Origin: an uncultured Clostridia bacterium
GTDB taxonomy: Bacteria; Bacillota; Clostridia; Oscillospirales; CAG-272
Direction: 5' to 3'
NCBI GenBank assembly: GCA_947628165.1
Contig: CANQYV010000004.1
Coordinates: forward strand, 1 to 57,743
DNA length: 57,743 nucleotides
Shown: positions 36,053 to 42,460 of the stretch, piece by piece
How the letters are laid out: every line of letters starts with the position of its first letter
Position numbering within the stretch: the first letter of the stretch is position 1
The notes under the pieces: generated by a model
Told to the model about the DNA's origin: nothing
What the model saw: the letters and a program-made list of their open reading frames with translations, nothing else
The model's database searches: none
Translations under genes and position numbers: made by a program

Positions 36053-36754
36053 TTAAGACTGTTCTTTCTTTATTATATCGGTATACGCCGTGCCGTACTT
36101 GCTGAAGTTGGCGGGGAATATGCCGTATTTGTCGAGCGCGTGAGTCAGCCACAGCGGCATCGCGTCGGGTATCTTTATCTCCATGAGACAGTCTCCCTCA
36201 GGGAGCAGGGGCTTGCCGTATGCTCCGAGGGAGAGGTCAAAGTCGTAGTCGCGGGACAGGAGCTCGGAATCGAACGTGATGCGGAGCTCCGGATCGTCCT
36301 TTGCGAAATACGCCGTTCTGTCGTATGTGAGTATCATCGCGGGGGATATCCTGTCGTAAAACTCAAGGAGCCACTCTATCTCGTGCGCGATCTGAGAGTC
36401 GCGTTCAGGCGGAATGCCGCGGCAGGTGAAATCCATCGCTTCGCGGTACGTCATCGAGATGCGGCGCTTATAGACGACGCCGCGGTACTTTTTCTTTATC
36501 TCGACGAACGCCGTCGAGTCGTCGTTCGGCTTGCCGTAGCAGCGCAGGCGCAGCTTTTCCTTATAGACGGGCTTGTCGAGCGAGGCGCGGATCATCGTGT
36601 GAGACGGCGTGTCGAAATACATATTGTATATCGTGCTCCGCCCCCAGGAATCGGGCGACATATGCTCTTTTACGATTTCAAGAAACGGCTCGTACTGCTC
36701 TTTTTTGACGAGATATTTCTTTTCGACGCGCCGGAACACTTCTTTATATGCCAT
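36053..36754 (-). CDS. VTC-domain protein, likely polyphosphate polymerase
   Basis: A 233-residue cytoplasmic protein of the VTC family (triphosphate-tunnel fold). The basic tunnel residues appear as RVEKKYLV, YFDTP, KLRLRCYG and FVEIKKKYRGVVYKRR, with the acidic metal site in LMEIKIPD. VTC domains make inorganic polyphosphate from ATP. The ATG at 36754, with GGAGGGG upstream, is preferred to a longer frame starting at 36793. It is first in an apparent three-gene operon with DUF4956 and DUF4097 proteins. The CotH kinase often seen in such clusters is absent from this window. Confidence 0.85.
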   Translation of the reverse strand: MAYKEVFRRVEKKYLVKKEQYEPFLEIVKEHMSPDSWGRSTIYNMYFDTPSHTMIRASLDKPVYKEKLRLRCYGKPNDDSTAFVEIKKKYRGVVYKRRISMTYREAMDFTCRGIPPERDSQIAHEIEWLLEFYDRISPAMILTYDRTAYFAKDDPELRITFDSELLSRDYDFDLSLGAYGKPLLPEGDCLMEIKIPDAMPLWLTHALDKYGIFPANFSKYGTAYTDIIKKEQS

Positions 36755-36802
36755 GCGTCCGCCCCTCCTTGCCTTGTCATCGCAAAGCATCATTCTTTTT
36801 TT

Positions 36803-36831
36803 ATTTTATTATAAACTTCGTGTAAAGTCAA
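36803..36831 (-). promoter_or_regulatory. Sigma-A promoter of the VTC operon
   Basis: Minus strand: TTGACT (complement of 36826-36831), 17-bp spacer, TAAAAT (complement of 36803-36808). Confidence 0.6.
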
Positions 36832-36870
36832 GATACATATGGTGAGCGTTATGTGAGAGAAAAATGAAAA

Positions 36871-36893
36871 ATCTCCCCGGAGAGAGGGGAGAT
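36871..36893 (-). terminator. Terminator of spo0A
   Basis: ATCTCCCC (36871-36878) pairs with GGGGAGAT (36886-36893); on the minus strand the stem is followed by TTTTCATTTTT. Confidence 0.75.
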
Positions 36894-36914
36894 CTTTTCT
36901 TTATTGCGCCGTGT

Positions 36915-37679
36915 TCAGTTGTACATTTTGTATTTGAGCCGGAGGTTGTCCGCGATCATGGCGATAAACTCCGAGTTCGTTGGCTTGCCGCGCGAATTTT
37001 GTATCGTATAGCCGAAATAGGAGTTCAGCGTGTCAACGTCGCCTCTGTCCCACGCGACCTCTATCGCGTGGCGTATCGCGCGCTCGACGCGGGACGTCGT
37101 CGTCGAATATTTCTTTGCGACCGAGGGGTAGAGGACCTTTGTCACCGAATTTATTATATCGCTGTCCGCGATCGTCATAAGGATCGCGGTGCGGAGATAC
37201 TGGTATCCTTTGATGTGCGCCGGGACCCCGATCTGATGTATTATCTTTGTGACCTGCGTCTCTATATCAGGCGGTGAGCTCGCATCAAGCGAGGGCTTCG
37301 ACTGGACGGAGGCTCCCGTCAGCGACTCGACGTGGCTGACGAGACTGCCGTAGTCTATCGGCTTGAGGAGGCAGAGGGACGCGCCCGCGTTCATCGCGTC
37401 GACGAGGATGTTCTGGTTCGACACGAGAGAAATAATGATAAAGCTCGGTTTGTGATCGAGCGTGCGGCAGGCACGGAGCAGGCCTATTCCGTCGAGTTTC
37501 GAGAGCCATATATCGGCAATAACGACATCGGGCCGCAGGCTCCGTATCTTCATCAGCGCGTCTTCGCCGTTCACGGCTTCTTCAACAGAACGGAAGCCCG
37601 CCCTTGTGAGCGCTTCCCGGCATCTTTTACGAGATTCGCCGTTTTCGTCGGCGATAAGTATCTTTTTTGTTGTTTCCAT
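36915..37679 (-). CDS. spo0A: Sporulation master regulator Spo0A
   Basis: A 254-residue response regulator. The receiver domain (about 4-122) carries the phospho-acceptor Asp56 in [12 protein letters not shown] and the conserved Lys of LLKPIDY. The Spo0A_C DNA-binding domain (about 145-250) contains [36 protein letters not shown] and [12 protein letters not shown], the signature recognition region. Phosphorylated Spo0A starts sporulation by binding 0A boxes. Its presence with SpoIIE and a SpoIIQ-like gene in one window supports a spore-forming host. Confidence 0.96.
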   Translation of the reverse strand: METTKKILIADENGESRKRCREALTRAGFRSVEEAVNGEDALMKIRSLRPDVVIADIWLSKLDGIGLLRACRTLDHKPSFIIISLVSNQNILVDAMNAGASLCLLKPIDYGSLVSHVESLTGASVQSKPSLDASSPPDIETQVTKIIHQIGVPAHIKGYQYLRTAILMTIADSDIINSVTKVLYPSVAKKYSTTTSRVERAIRHAIEVAWDRGDVDTLNSYFGYTIQNSRGKPTNSEFIAMIADNLRLKYKMYN

Positions 37680-37717
37680 TTTCCGTATCTCCGTTGGGGA
37701 ATTTTTTTGACACGATT

Positions 37718-37746
37718 ATGATACCATAAATTTCCATCAATATCAA
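37718..37746 (-). promoter_or_regulatory. Vegetative-type promoter of spo0A
   Basis: Minus strand: TTGATA (complement of 37741-37746), 17-bp spacer, TATCAT (complement of 37718-37723). Just downstream on the minus strand is GTGTCAAAA, one base from a 0A box, which could allow autoregulation. Confidence 0.55.
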
Positions 37747-37876
37747 GAACGCGCCAAATAAAAATTTCCACAAACATTGCCCGCCCGATTTGGATGTTTT
37801 TACAAAAGGTGAACGCGCAAACGGACGCATGAAAGAGAGAATGCTCGGATGCCGGCGAATGTGAGCGAAAAGCGTA

Positions 37877-37912
37877 AAAACCGCCCGACACTCGCGTGTG
37901 CCGGGCGGTTTT
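37877..37912 (-). terminator. Terminator of the ThyX-fold gene
   Basis: AAAACCGCCCG (37877-37887) and CGGGCGGTTTT (37902-37912) make a strong stem with an internal ACAC/GTGT pairing. It sits upstream of spo0A and insulates it from the gene behind. Confidence 0.75.
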
Positions 37913-37931
37913 CATATCATGAAAAGGGGAG

Positions 37932-38552
37932 TTACTCCTCGCAGATTATGAGCTCTTTGGCGTAGGGAAGAGTTGATATCCAGTCGCAGAAGACGTGCCA
38001 TTCGTCGAGCTTGTGGTTCCGTCTCGCAAAATACATATTGACGAGATTTTCGTAATTCATCGTGACGGTCCGCATCTGATTGAAGGATGTGGGGAGCAGC
38101 TGTATCATGTCGTACCACGCGCCCTTGTCCTTTGTCTCCACAAAGCGGAGGCGCGCGTCCTCAAGATAAACCATGAGCGCATCAAGGGCGGCAAGCGCCT
38201 CCGGCGAGCACTTGTCGCACGAAAAATCCTCCCGCGAGAAGGGCTTTGAATGGAGCTTATGCATCGTAGACGTCGAGTTTGCGACGGTGCCGACCTTGTA
38301 GGTGTCGAATTCCTTCCACCAGTAGAGCGGGCCCGTGATATCAACGGAGACGAATATCTGGCGCATGTATTTGCGGTCGTCGCTGCCGGCGCGGCGGAGA
38401 CGGACGGCAAGTGAAAGGTCGTTCTCGCCGAGAACGTATTCGCCGTCGTCATTATAATAGCTGTCAGAGCGCGCCCAGCTGTTCATGGGGTTGCGCGCGC
38501 CGCGCATCGCGTTTTCGAGATTCATCACATTCGTTCTTTCAAGCTTTAACAT
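37932..38552 (-). CDS. Divergent ThyX-fold protein
   Basis: A 206-residue protein. Its overall pattern aligns by eye with FAD-dependent thymidylate synthase: FVSVDITGPLYWWKEF (residues 67-82) corresponds to the strand before the ThyX motif, and LLPTSFNQMRTVTMNYENLV with a later HKLDEW matches the ThyX C-terminal half. At the place of the RHRxxSxNExSxRY motif it has TYKVGTVANSTSTMH (84-98), so most flavin/dUMP residues are changed. It may be an inactive paralogue or use another substrate. The frame is open to 38885, but the ATG at 38552 (GAGGTG upstream) follows a strong promoter. Confidence 0.55.
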   Translation of the reverse strand: MLKLERTNVMNLENAMRGARNPMNSWARSDSYYNDDGEYVLGENDLSLAVRLRRAGSDDRKYMRQIFVSVDITGPLYWWKEFDTYKVGTVANSTSTMHKLHSKPFSREDFSCDKCSPEALAALDALMVYLEDARLRFVETKDKGAWYDMIQLLPTSFNQMRTVTMNYENLVNMYFARRNHKLDEWHVFCDWISTLPYAKELIICEE

Positions 38553-38580
38553 ACGGCACCTCGAAAAAATTATTACCTTT

Positions 38581-38609
38581 ATTATAAACGCAGATGAGCG
38601 CGAAGTCAA
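38581..38609 (-). promoter_or_regulatory. Sigma-A promoter of the ThyX-fold gene
   Basis: Minus strand: TTGACT (complement of 38604-38609), 17-bp spacer, TATAAT (complement of 38581-38586). Confidence 0.75.
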
Positions 38610-38647
38610 CATTTTTATATTTTCGGCAGGCGGGGTTACGTCTGGGT

Positions 38648-38676
38648 GAATAAAAAAAGAAATACGGGCAAAAATA
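38648..38676 (+). promoter_or_regulatory. Possible sigma-F/G promoter of the SpoIIQ-like gene
   Basis: GAATA (38648-38652) fits a sigma-F/G -35 element, and GGCAAAAATA (38667-38676) fits the sigma-F -10 pattern GGnrAnAnTw. The 14-bp spacing is slightly short. No good sigma-A alternative is seen in this gap. Confidence 0.4.
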
Positions 38677-38711
38677 AGCTTGCCAAGTAAAAAAAGGAGA
38701 AAAACTACATT

Positions 38712-39446
38712 ATGAACAGCAAAAAAGCTGAAAACAGACTCGTATACGCGGCGCTCATTCTCGTTTTGACCGTGCTTGCGGCGCTTGTCATCGTGACGGG
38801 CATAGCGAGCAGGCGCGAGAGCAGAAAAGAGGAAGACGACACCACGTCGGGCAGCGTGCTCGGCGGCCGCGAGACGGCGGAGCATGACCCCGCAAGCAGA
38901 TTCCCGACGACACAGAAGCCGAACAAAAACGACGAGACGAAGCCTCCGGTGACGGATCCTCCGACGACGACGGCTCCTGCCGAGGACGTCGTAACTCCTT
39001 CGGAAACTCCGAAGTTTGCGTCTCCGTCAGACGGAGCCGTGTCAAAGGGGCACAGCGAGACGGCGCTCGTCTATTCGATGACGATGAACGATTACAGGAC
39101 CCACACGGGAGTCGACATCGCCTCATATGAGGGGGCGGAGGTCAGGTCGGTCGCCGACGGAGTCGTTGCCGACGTGTGGGAGGACCCTATGTGGGGCTGG
39201 TGCGTATCGATAGACCATGAGGGCGACGCCGAGAGCATATATAAAAACCTCTCCCGCGAGTCCGCGGAGTCGCTCGAGGAGGGCGAGACGGTGCTTGCCG
39301 GCGAGGTCATCGGAAGCGTCGGTGACTCGGCGCTCTGCGAGATAGCGGATGAGCCGCACCTCCACTTTGAGCTCAAGCTGTCGGGAGCATACGTCGACCC
39401 CGAGGAATATATAGAATTTGCAGCCGAAGACGTTTTCGCCGAATAA
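38712..39446 (+). CDS. M23-family membrane protein, SpoIIQ-like
   Basis: A 244-residue protein with one N-terminal membrane helix (about 10-33), a Pro/Thr-rich linker (about 38-105) and a C-terminal LytM/M23 domain. The domain has DYRTHTGVDIASYEGAEVRSVADG (first zinc His and Asp) and HLHFEL (last His pair), so the zinc site looks intact. This size and layout match clostridial SpoIIQ, the forespore-side half of the SpoIIQ-SpoIIIAH channel. A sigma-F-like promoter upstream and nearby spo0A support that. A vegetative wall endopeptidase is the alternative. Confidence 0.72.
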   Translation: MNSKKAENRLVYAALILVLTVLAALVIVTGIASRRESRKEEDDTTSGSVLGGRETAEHDPASRFPTTQKPNKNDETKPPVTDPPTTTAPAEDVVTPSETPKFASPSDGAVSKGHSETALVYSMTMNDYRTHTGVDIASYEGAEVRSVADGVVADVWEDPMWGWCVSIDHEGDAESIYKNLSRESAESLEEGETVLAGEVIGSVGDSALCEIADEPHLHFELKLSGAYVDPEEYIEFAAEDVFAE

Positions 39447-39449
39447 AGT

Positions 39450-39481
39450 CCGCGGGGAGATTTTTCTCCCCGCGGCTTTTT
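39450..39481 (+). terminator. Terminator of the SpoIIQ-like gene
   Basis: CCGCGGGGAG and CTCCCCGCGG (39450-39475) form a perfect 10-bp stem, followed by CTTTTT. Confidence 0.88.
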
Positions 39482-39535
39482 GTAGATAGGTAAAATGACG
39501 GCGGACAGTACAGCCGTGCTTTTGTCAGCTGCATC

Positions 39536-40081
39536 TTAAATTGCGTCAGCCAAATCCGCCGCTTTTTTGCAGCCGTCGGTCTTATCGATATCACCGACAT
39601 TCAACACGCCGGGGATCATGACTTCGCCCACCATAGTCCATTTGTTCAGAGCGCACATACGCTCCATCGGGATACGGACGCCGTCCATAACGGACATATC
39701 ATCTTCTTCGCAGCAGGTTATAAGCGCGCATTCCTTGCCCGAAATATCCTTGCTGCCCACTACGAGAGAGAAAATGCGGTCTATTACGCTTTTGATTTGC
39801 GCCGGAATTGAATACCAATAAACAGGCATAGTGAATACAATAGCGTCGGAGTCGAGAATAGCCGGAGCAATCGTATTAAAATCGTCATCAAAGGTGCAGG
39901 CTTTCCCGGTGGAATAGCAGGTTTCACAGGCGTGACAGCCTCCTATTTTTTTAAAAGCCGCATCGAAACGCGCGACCGTATGTCCTTTCGCTTCCGCCGC
40001 CTTTATAAAAGCATCTGTCATAGCAAAGCTGTTTCCGTTCTTTCGTGGACTGCCGGTTATAACGACGATTTTTTTGCTCAT
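39536..40081 (-). CDS. Flavodoxin-fold NAD(P)H-dependent oxidoreductase
   Basis: A 181-residue FMN-dependent reductase of the flavodoxin-like/iron-sulfur flavoprotein type. The phosphate-binding loop reads GSPRKNGNSFAM (residues 10-21) and the FMN-contact region is MPVYWYSIPAQIKSVIDR. The cysteines in GGCHACETCYSTGKAC are typical of this subgroup. The ATG at 40081 with GGAGG is preferred to a longer frame. It is divergent from an HxlR regulator over a shared palindromic promoter region, the classical arrangement for redox- or aldehyde-inducible reductases. Composition is AT-richer than the flanks. Confidence 0.86.
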   Translation of the reverse strand: MSKKIVVITGSPRKNGNSFAMTDAFIKAAEAKGHTVARFDAAFKKIGGCHACETCYSTGKACTFDDDFNTIAPAILDSDAIVFTMPVYWYSIPAQIKSVIDRIFSLVVGSKDISGKECALITCCEEDDMSVMDGVRIPMERMCALNKWTMVGEVMIPGVLNVGDIDKTDGCKKAADLADAI

Positions 40082-40108
40082 AATGAATACCTCCAAATGT
40101 TTGCGGGA

Positions 40109-40164
40109 TTGACTTTCGTCATATTCACTACTATAATTATACTGTGAATATGAAAATAAACAAG
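40109..40164. promoter_or_regulatory. Divergent promoters inside an HxlR-type palindrome
   Basis: CATATTCAC (40120-40128) and GTGAATATG (40144-40152) are perfect inverted repeats 15 bp apart. Between them overlapping TATAAT boxes face both ways (plus 40132-40137, minus 40136-40141). The plus promoter has TTGACT at 40109-40114 with a 17-bp spacer; the minus promoter has a weaker TTGTTT at 40158-40163. Confidence 0.75.
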
Positions 40165-40209
40165 TACGCACATTCAAGTGCGATACTTACCAAAAGGAAA
40201 GCGTAAGAT

Positions 40210-40545
40210 ATGAATATCGAATGTATTCGGAATGCAAAATTAGAGGACACCGGTTTTCATTACACGATGTCCCTGATACAGGGAAAGTACAAGATGTTTA
40301 TACTCTATGCTTTGGCATGGTTTGAGGTCGTGCGCTTCAATGAGATGAAGAAATTTATCGGCAGCATCTCATATAAAACGCTAAGCTCTACATTAAAAGA
40401 GTTGGAGGCAGACGGCTTGGTTCACCGTGAGGAATATCCGCAAATTCCGCCGAAGGTAGAGTACAGCCTGACCGAACGCGGCAAATCTCTGATGCCTATT
40501 CTGGATCAGATGTGTACTTGGGGAGAAGACCATAGGAATAAGTAA
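40210..40545 (+). CDS. HxlR family regulator
   Basis: A 111-residue winged-helix protein. The HxlR domain is complete: SLIQGKYKMFILYAL, the helix-turn-helix RFNEMKKFIGSISYKTLSSTLKELEADGLV and the wing YPQIPPKVEYSLTERGKSL. Members sense aldehydes, quinones or redox changes, often through a Cys; one Cys is at position 5 and another near the C-terminus. It faces the flavin reductase gene, which it most likely controls through the palindrome between them. Confidence 0.88.
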   Translation: MNIECIRNAKLEDTGFHYTMSLIQGKYKMFILYALAWFEVVRFNEMKKFIGSISYKTLSSTLKELEADGLVHREEYPQIPPKVEYSLTERGKSLMPILDQMCTWGEDHRNK

Positions 40546-40567
40546 GCCGTTATTCCGGCTTTCCGTT

Positions 40568-40597
40568 CGCGGCGTTTCGTAAGAAACACCGCGTTTT
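40568..40597 (+). terminator. Terminator of the HxlR gene
   Basis: CGCGG-GTTTC pairs with GAAAC-CCGCG (one mismatch) around GTAA, followed by TTTT. It overlaps the end of the convergent dehydrogenase gene by two bases. Confidence 0.6.
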
Positions 40598-41747
40598 ACT
40601 GCGTGTTATATTCGGAGATGAGTTCGTCGGCGAGGCCTTCGACATATAACAGCTCGCCGCGTTCGCGGATGCGGGCGGGGGGAACGTTTGATATCGGGAA
40701 GTTTTCGCCTATCCTGTTGATGAGCCGAGTGTGCTCCGAGGCGGCGCGGATGCCGCAGAGCGGGGATTCGAGGTCGCCGCGTATCATGGCGGCGGCGAGG
40801 TGCAGCTTTCGCTCAGGGAAGACGAACGGGTCGCCGTAGTTGCGCGTTCTGCCGTCGTCTGTCACGCCTATGATGCGGCCTTTCGTGTACGCGCCACAGT
40901 CGGCAACGGCGGCGGGGGGTTCGTCCTGAGAAAACGTGACGTGCCCGTGTGCGAACTTATAGTAAAACATCGGGTTGACCGTCACGTCCGTTGTGTGTGA
41001 CGCGACAAAGCGCGCACGCGCGCCGCCCTCAAGTGTACAGCTTATGACGGCGGTGTCGAAGTTCTCGATGTCGTTGACGCGGTAAAGGCGCGCGTCGACG
41101 TCTGTGACGCGGCGCGACCTGTCGACCTCGCCGCCCGTGACGTAAAGCATATTGTGAAGATAGTGGGCGGCGGCGTTGTTCGCGACGCTGTCGTATATGA
41201 GCGAGCCGTCCTTTGCGTGTATCCTGCCTGCCCAGCCTGTGCCGCGCCCGAAATAATTCCTGTCGCGCGGCCACAAAACGAGCGTTTTCAATAGCTCCGG
41301 CTCGCCGTAGACCCCGGCGGAGACGTCTGCCTTGAGCGCCTGTATCGCCGCGCTGTGCGACCACTGATATCCTATTGAGACGCGGTGTCCCGACGCTTTC
41401 TCGGCGTCGATGAGACGGTCAATGTCGCGCGCGTCGCCGCAGAGCGGCTTTTCGCAGAGGACGTCGGCGCCGTGGTTCAGGGCGGTTATTATATTTTCGG
41501 TGTGGAACTGTATCGGGGTGGAGATAACGACGAGCTCGGCTTTGTGTTCGGCAAAAAAGTCGTCGAGCGAGGCATACGGCTCGCCGCAGACGGCGCGCAC
41601 GTCATCAAGCCTGCGGCACGCGCCGGGGTACGGGTCGACCGTGCCGACGAGATTGAAAAACGGCGCGTTTTCCGGCTTTAGCACCTCGTTTACATAGAGA
41701 GAGCCGTATCCTCCGATACCGACGAGAACTGTATTTATGCATCTCAT
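40596..41747 (-). CDS. Gfo/Idh/MocA family oxidoreductase
   Basis: A 383-residue NAD(P)-dependent dehydrogenase. The Rossmann start is VLVGIGGYGSLYVNEVL; the family EKP motif appears in DVLCEKPLCGD near residue 98, and the C-terminal beta-sheet domain follows from about 135. Substrates in this family are sugars, inositols and their derivatives; none can be assigned. It has its own promoter (41795-41823). The glycosidase genes downstream on the other strand hint at a shared carbohydrate-use theme. Confidence 0.88.
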   Translation of the reverse strand: MRCINTVLVGIGGYGSLYVNEVLKPENAPFFNLVGTVDPYPGACRRLDDVRAVCGEPYASLDDFFAEHKAELVVISTPIQFHTENIITALNHGADVLCEKPLCGDARDIDRLIDAEKASGHRVSIGYQWSHSAAIQALKADVSAGVYGEPELLKTLVLWPRDRNYFGRGTGWAGRIHAKDGSLIYDSVANNAAAHYLHNMLYVTGGEVDRSRRVTDVDARLYRVNDIENFDTAVISCTLEGGARARFVASHTTDVTVNPMFYYKFAHGHVTFSQDEPPAAVADCGAYTKGRIIGVTDDGRTRNYGDPFVFPERKLHLAAAMIRGDLESPLCGIRAASEHTRLINRIGENFPISNVPPARIRERGELLYVEGLADELISEYNTQ

Positions 41748-41794
41748 TTTGGTTCGCCTTTCAGGAAAGTTTCGTTTGCGTTCTCACGGTAAAC

Positions 41795-41823
41795 AGTATA
41801 GTCTCAAAAGGCGAAAAAATCAA
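41795..41823 (-). promoter_or_regulatory. Sigma-A promoter of the dehydrogenase gene
   Basis: Minus strand: TTGATT (complement of 41818-41823), 17-bp spacer, TATACT (complement of 41795-41800). Confidence 0.6.
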
Positions 41824-41936
41824 CCCGTCAGCAAAAAAGAGCAAAGAAGGCGGGGGAAAAAGAAGATTGTCTCCGCTTTGCGCGTAAAGCACAAAGCGCG
41901 CAGTTATTTGAGGAACAAATTTATATAAAGTGTGGG

Positions 41937-41964
41937 TTGCAAAAAAAAATCAATTTAGTATAAT
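41937..41964 (+). promoter_or_regulatory. Sigma-A promoter of the HPr-like gene
   Basis: TTGCAA (41937-41942), 16-bp A/T-rich spacer, TATAAT (41959-41964), followed by a leader of about 60 nt. Confidence 0.6.
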
Positions 41965-42028
41965 AAGGGTGACTGGGGGGAGGCGATCGCTTGCCCCGAG
42001 CCAAATCCGAAAAGGAGGGCACTATTGT

Positions 42029-42316
42029 ATGCTTAAAAGAGAGGTTCAGATGCATGACGTCGATATCGCAGAATTTATCCACGCGCTCGACGGATGCGAA
42101 GGTGACGTTTATCTTGAGACGGTTGACGGCGACTGCATCAATCTGAGGTCGCGTCTCTCACAGCTGCTCGGTATCGCCGAGATAATCAACGGAGGTCTTG
42201 TGACCAACGCTAAGCTCCGCTGCGAGAATCCCGAGGATGAGTCGAAGCTGTTCCGCTTCTCCCTCTTCCGCGAGATCCCCACAAAAGACAGCGAAGGCGA
42301 GGAAAAGTCCGAATAA
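42029..42316 (+). CDS. Small HPr-like protein, unknown function
   Basis: A 95-residue acidic cytoplasmic protein. AAAGGAGGG nine bases upstream fixes the ATG at 42029; the open frame reaches back to 41930. The pattern (EFIHALDGCEGDVYLE, then RLSQLLGIAEIINGG and a hydrophobic strand near LRCEN) recalls the HPr fold with its central helix, but the active His and regulatory Ser of true HPr are not evident. It has its own promoter and terminator, so it is a single-gene unit. Assignment to the HPr-like group is tentative. Confidence 0.55.
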   Translation: MLKREVQMHDVDIAEFIHALDGCEGDVYLETVDGDCINLRSRLSQLLGIAEIINGGLVTNAKLRCENPEDESKLFRFSLFREIPTKDSEGEEKSE

Positions 42317-42335
42317 CTCCGATACCGAAATCGGG

Positions 42336-42362
42336 AAAGCACGACGACCGTCGTGCTTTTTT
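42336..42362 (+). terminator. Terminator of the HPr-like gene
   Basis: AAAGCACGAC (42336-42345) pairs with GTCGTGCTTT (42350-42359) around GACC, with a T-run. Confidence 0.85.
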
Positions 42363-42401
42363 CTTTCAAAAAAGAATATGCACAACATTTTGCGTTCGCG
42401 C

Positions 42402-42430
42402 TTGAATTCGTGCGCGAAATATGGTAAAAT
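42402..42430 (+). promoter_or_regulatory. Sigma-A promoter of the GH43 gene
   Basis: TTGAAT (42402-42407), 17-bp spacer, TAAAAT (42425-42430), 31 bp before the start codon. Confidence 0.6.
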
Positions 42431-42460
42431 AAACTGAAGCTCAATAATGCGGAGGAACGT

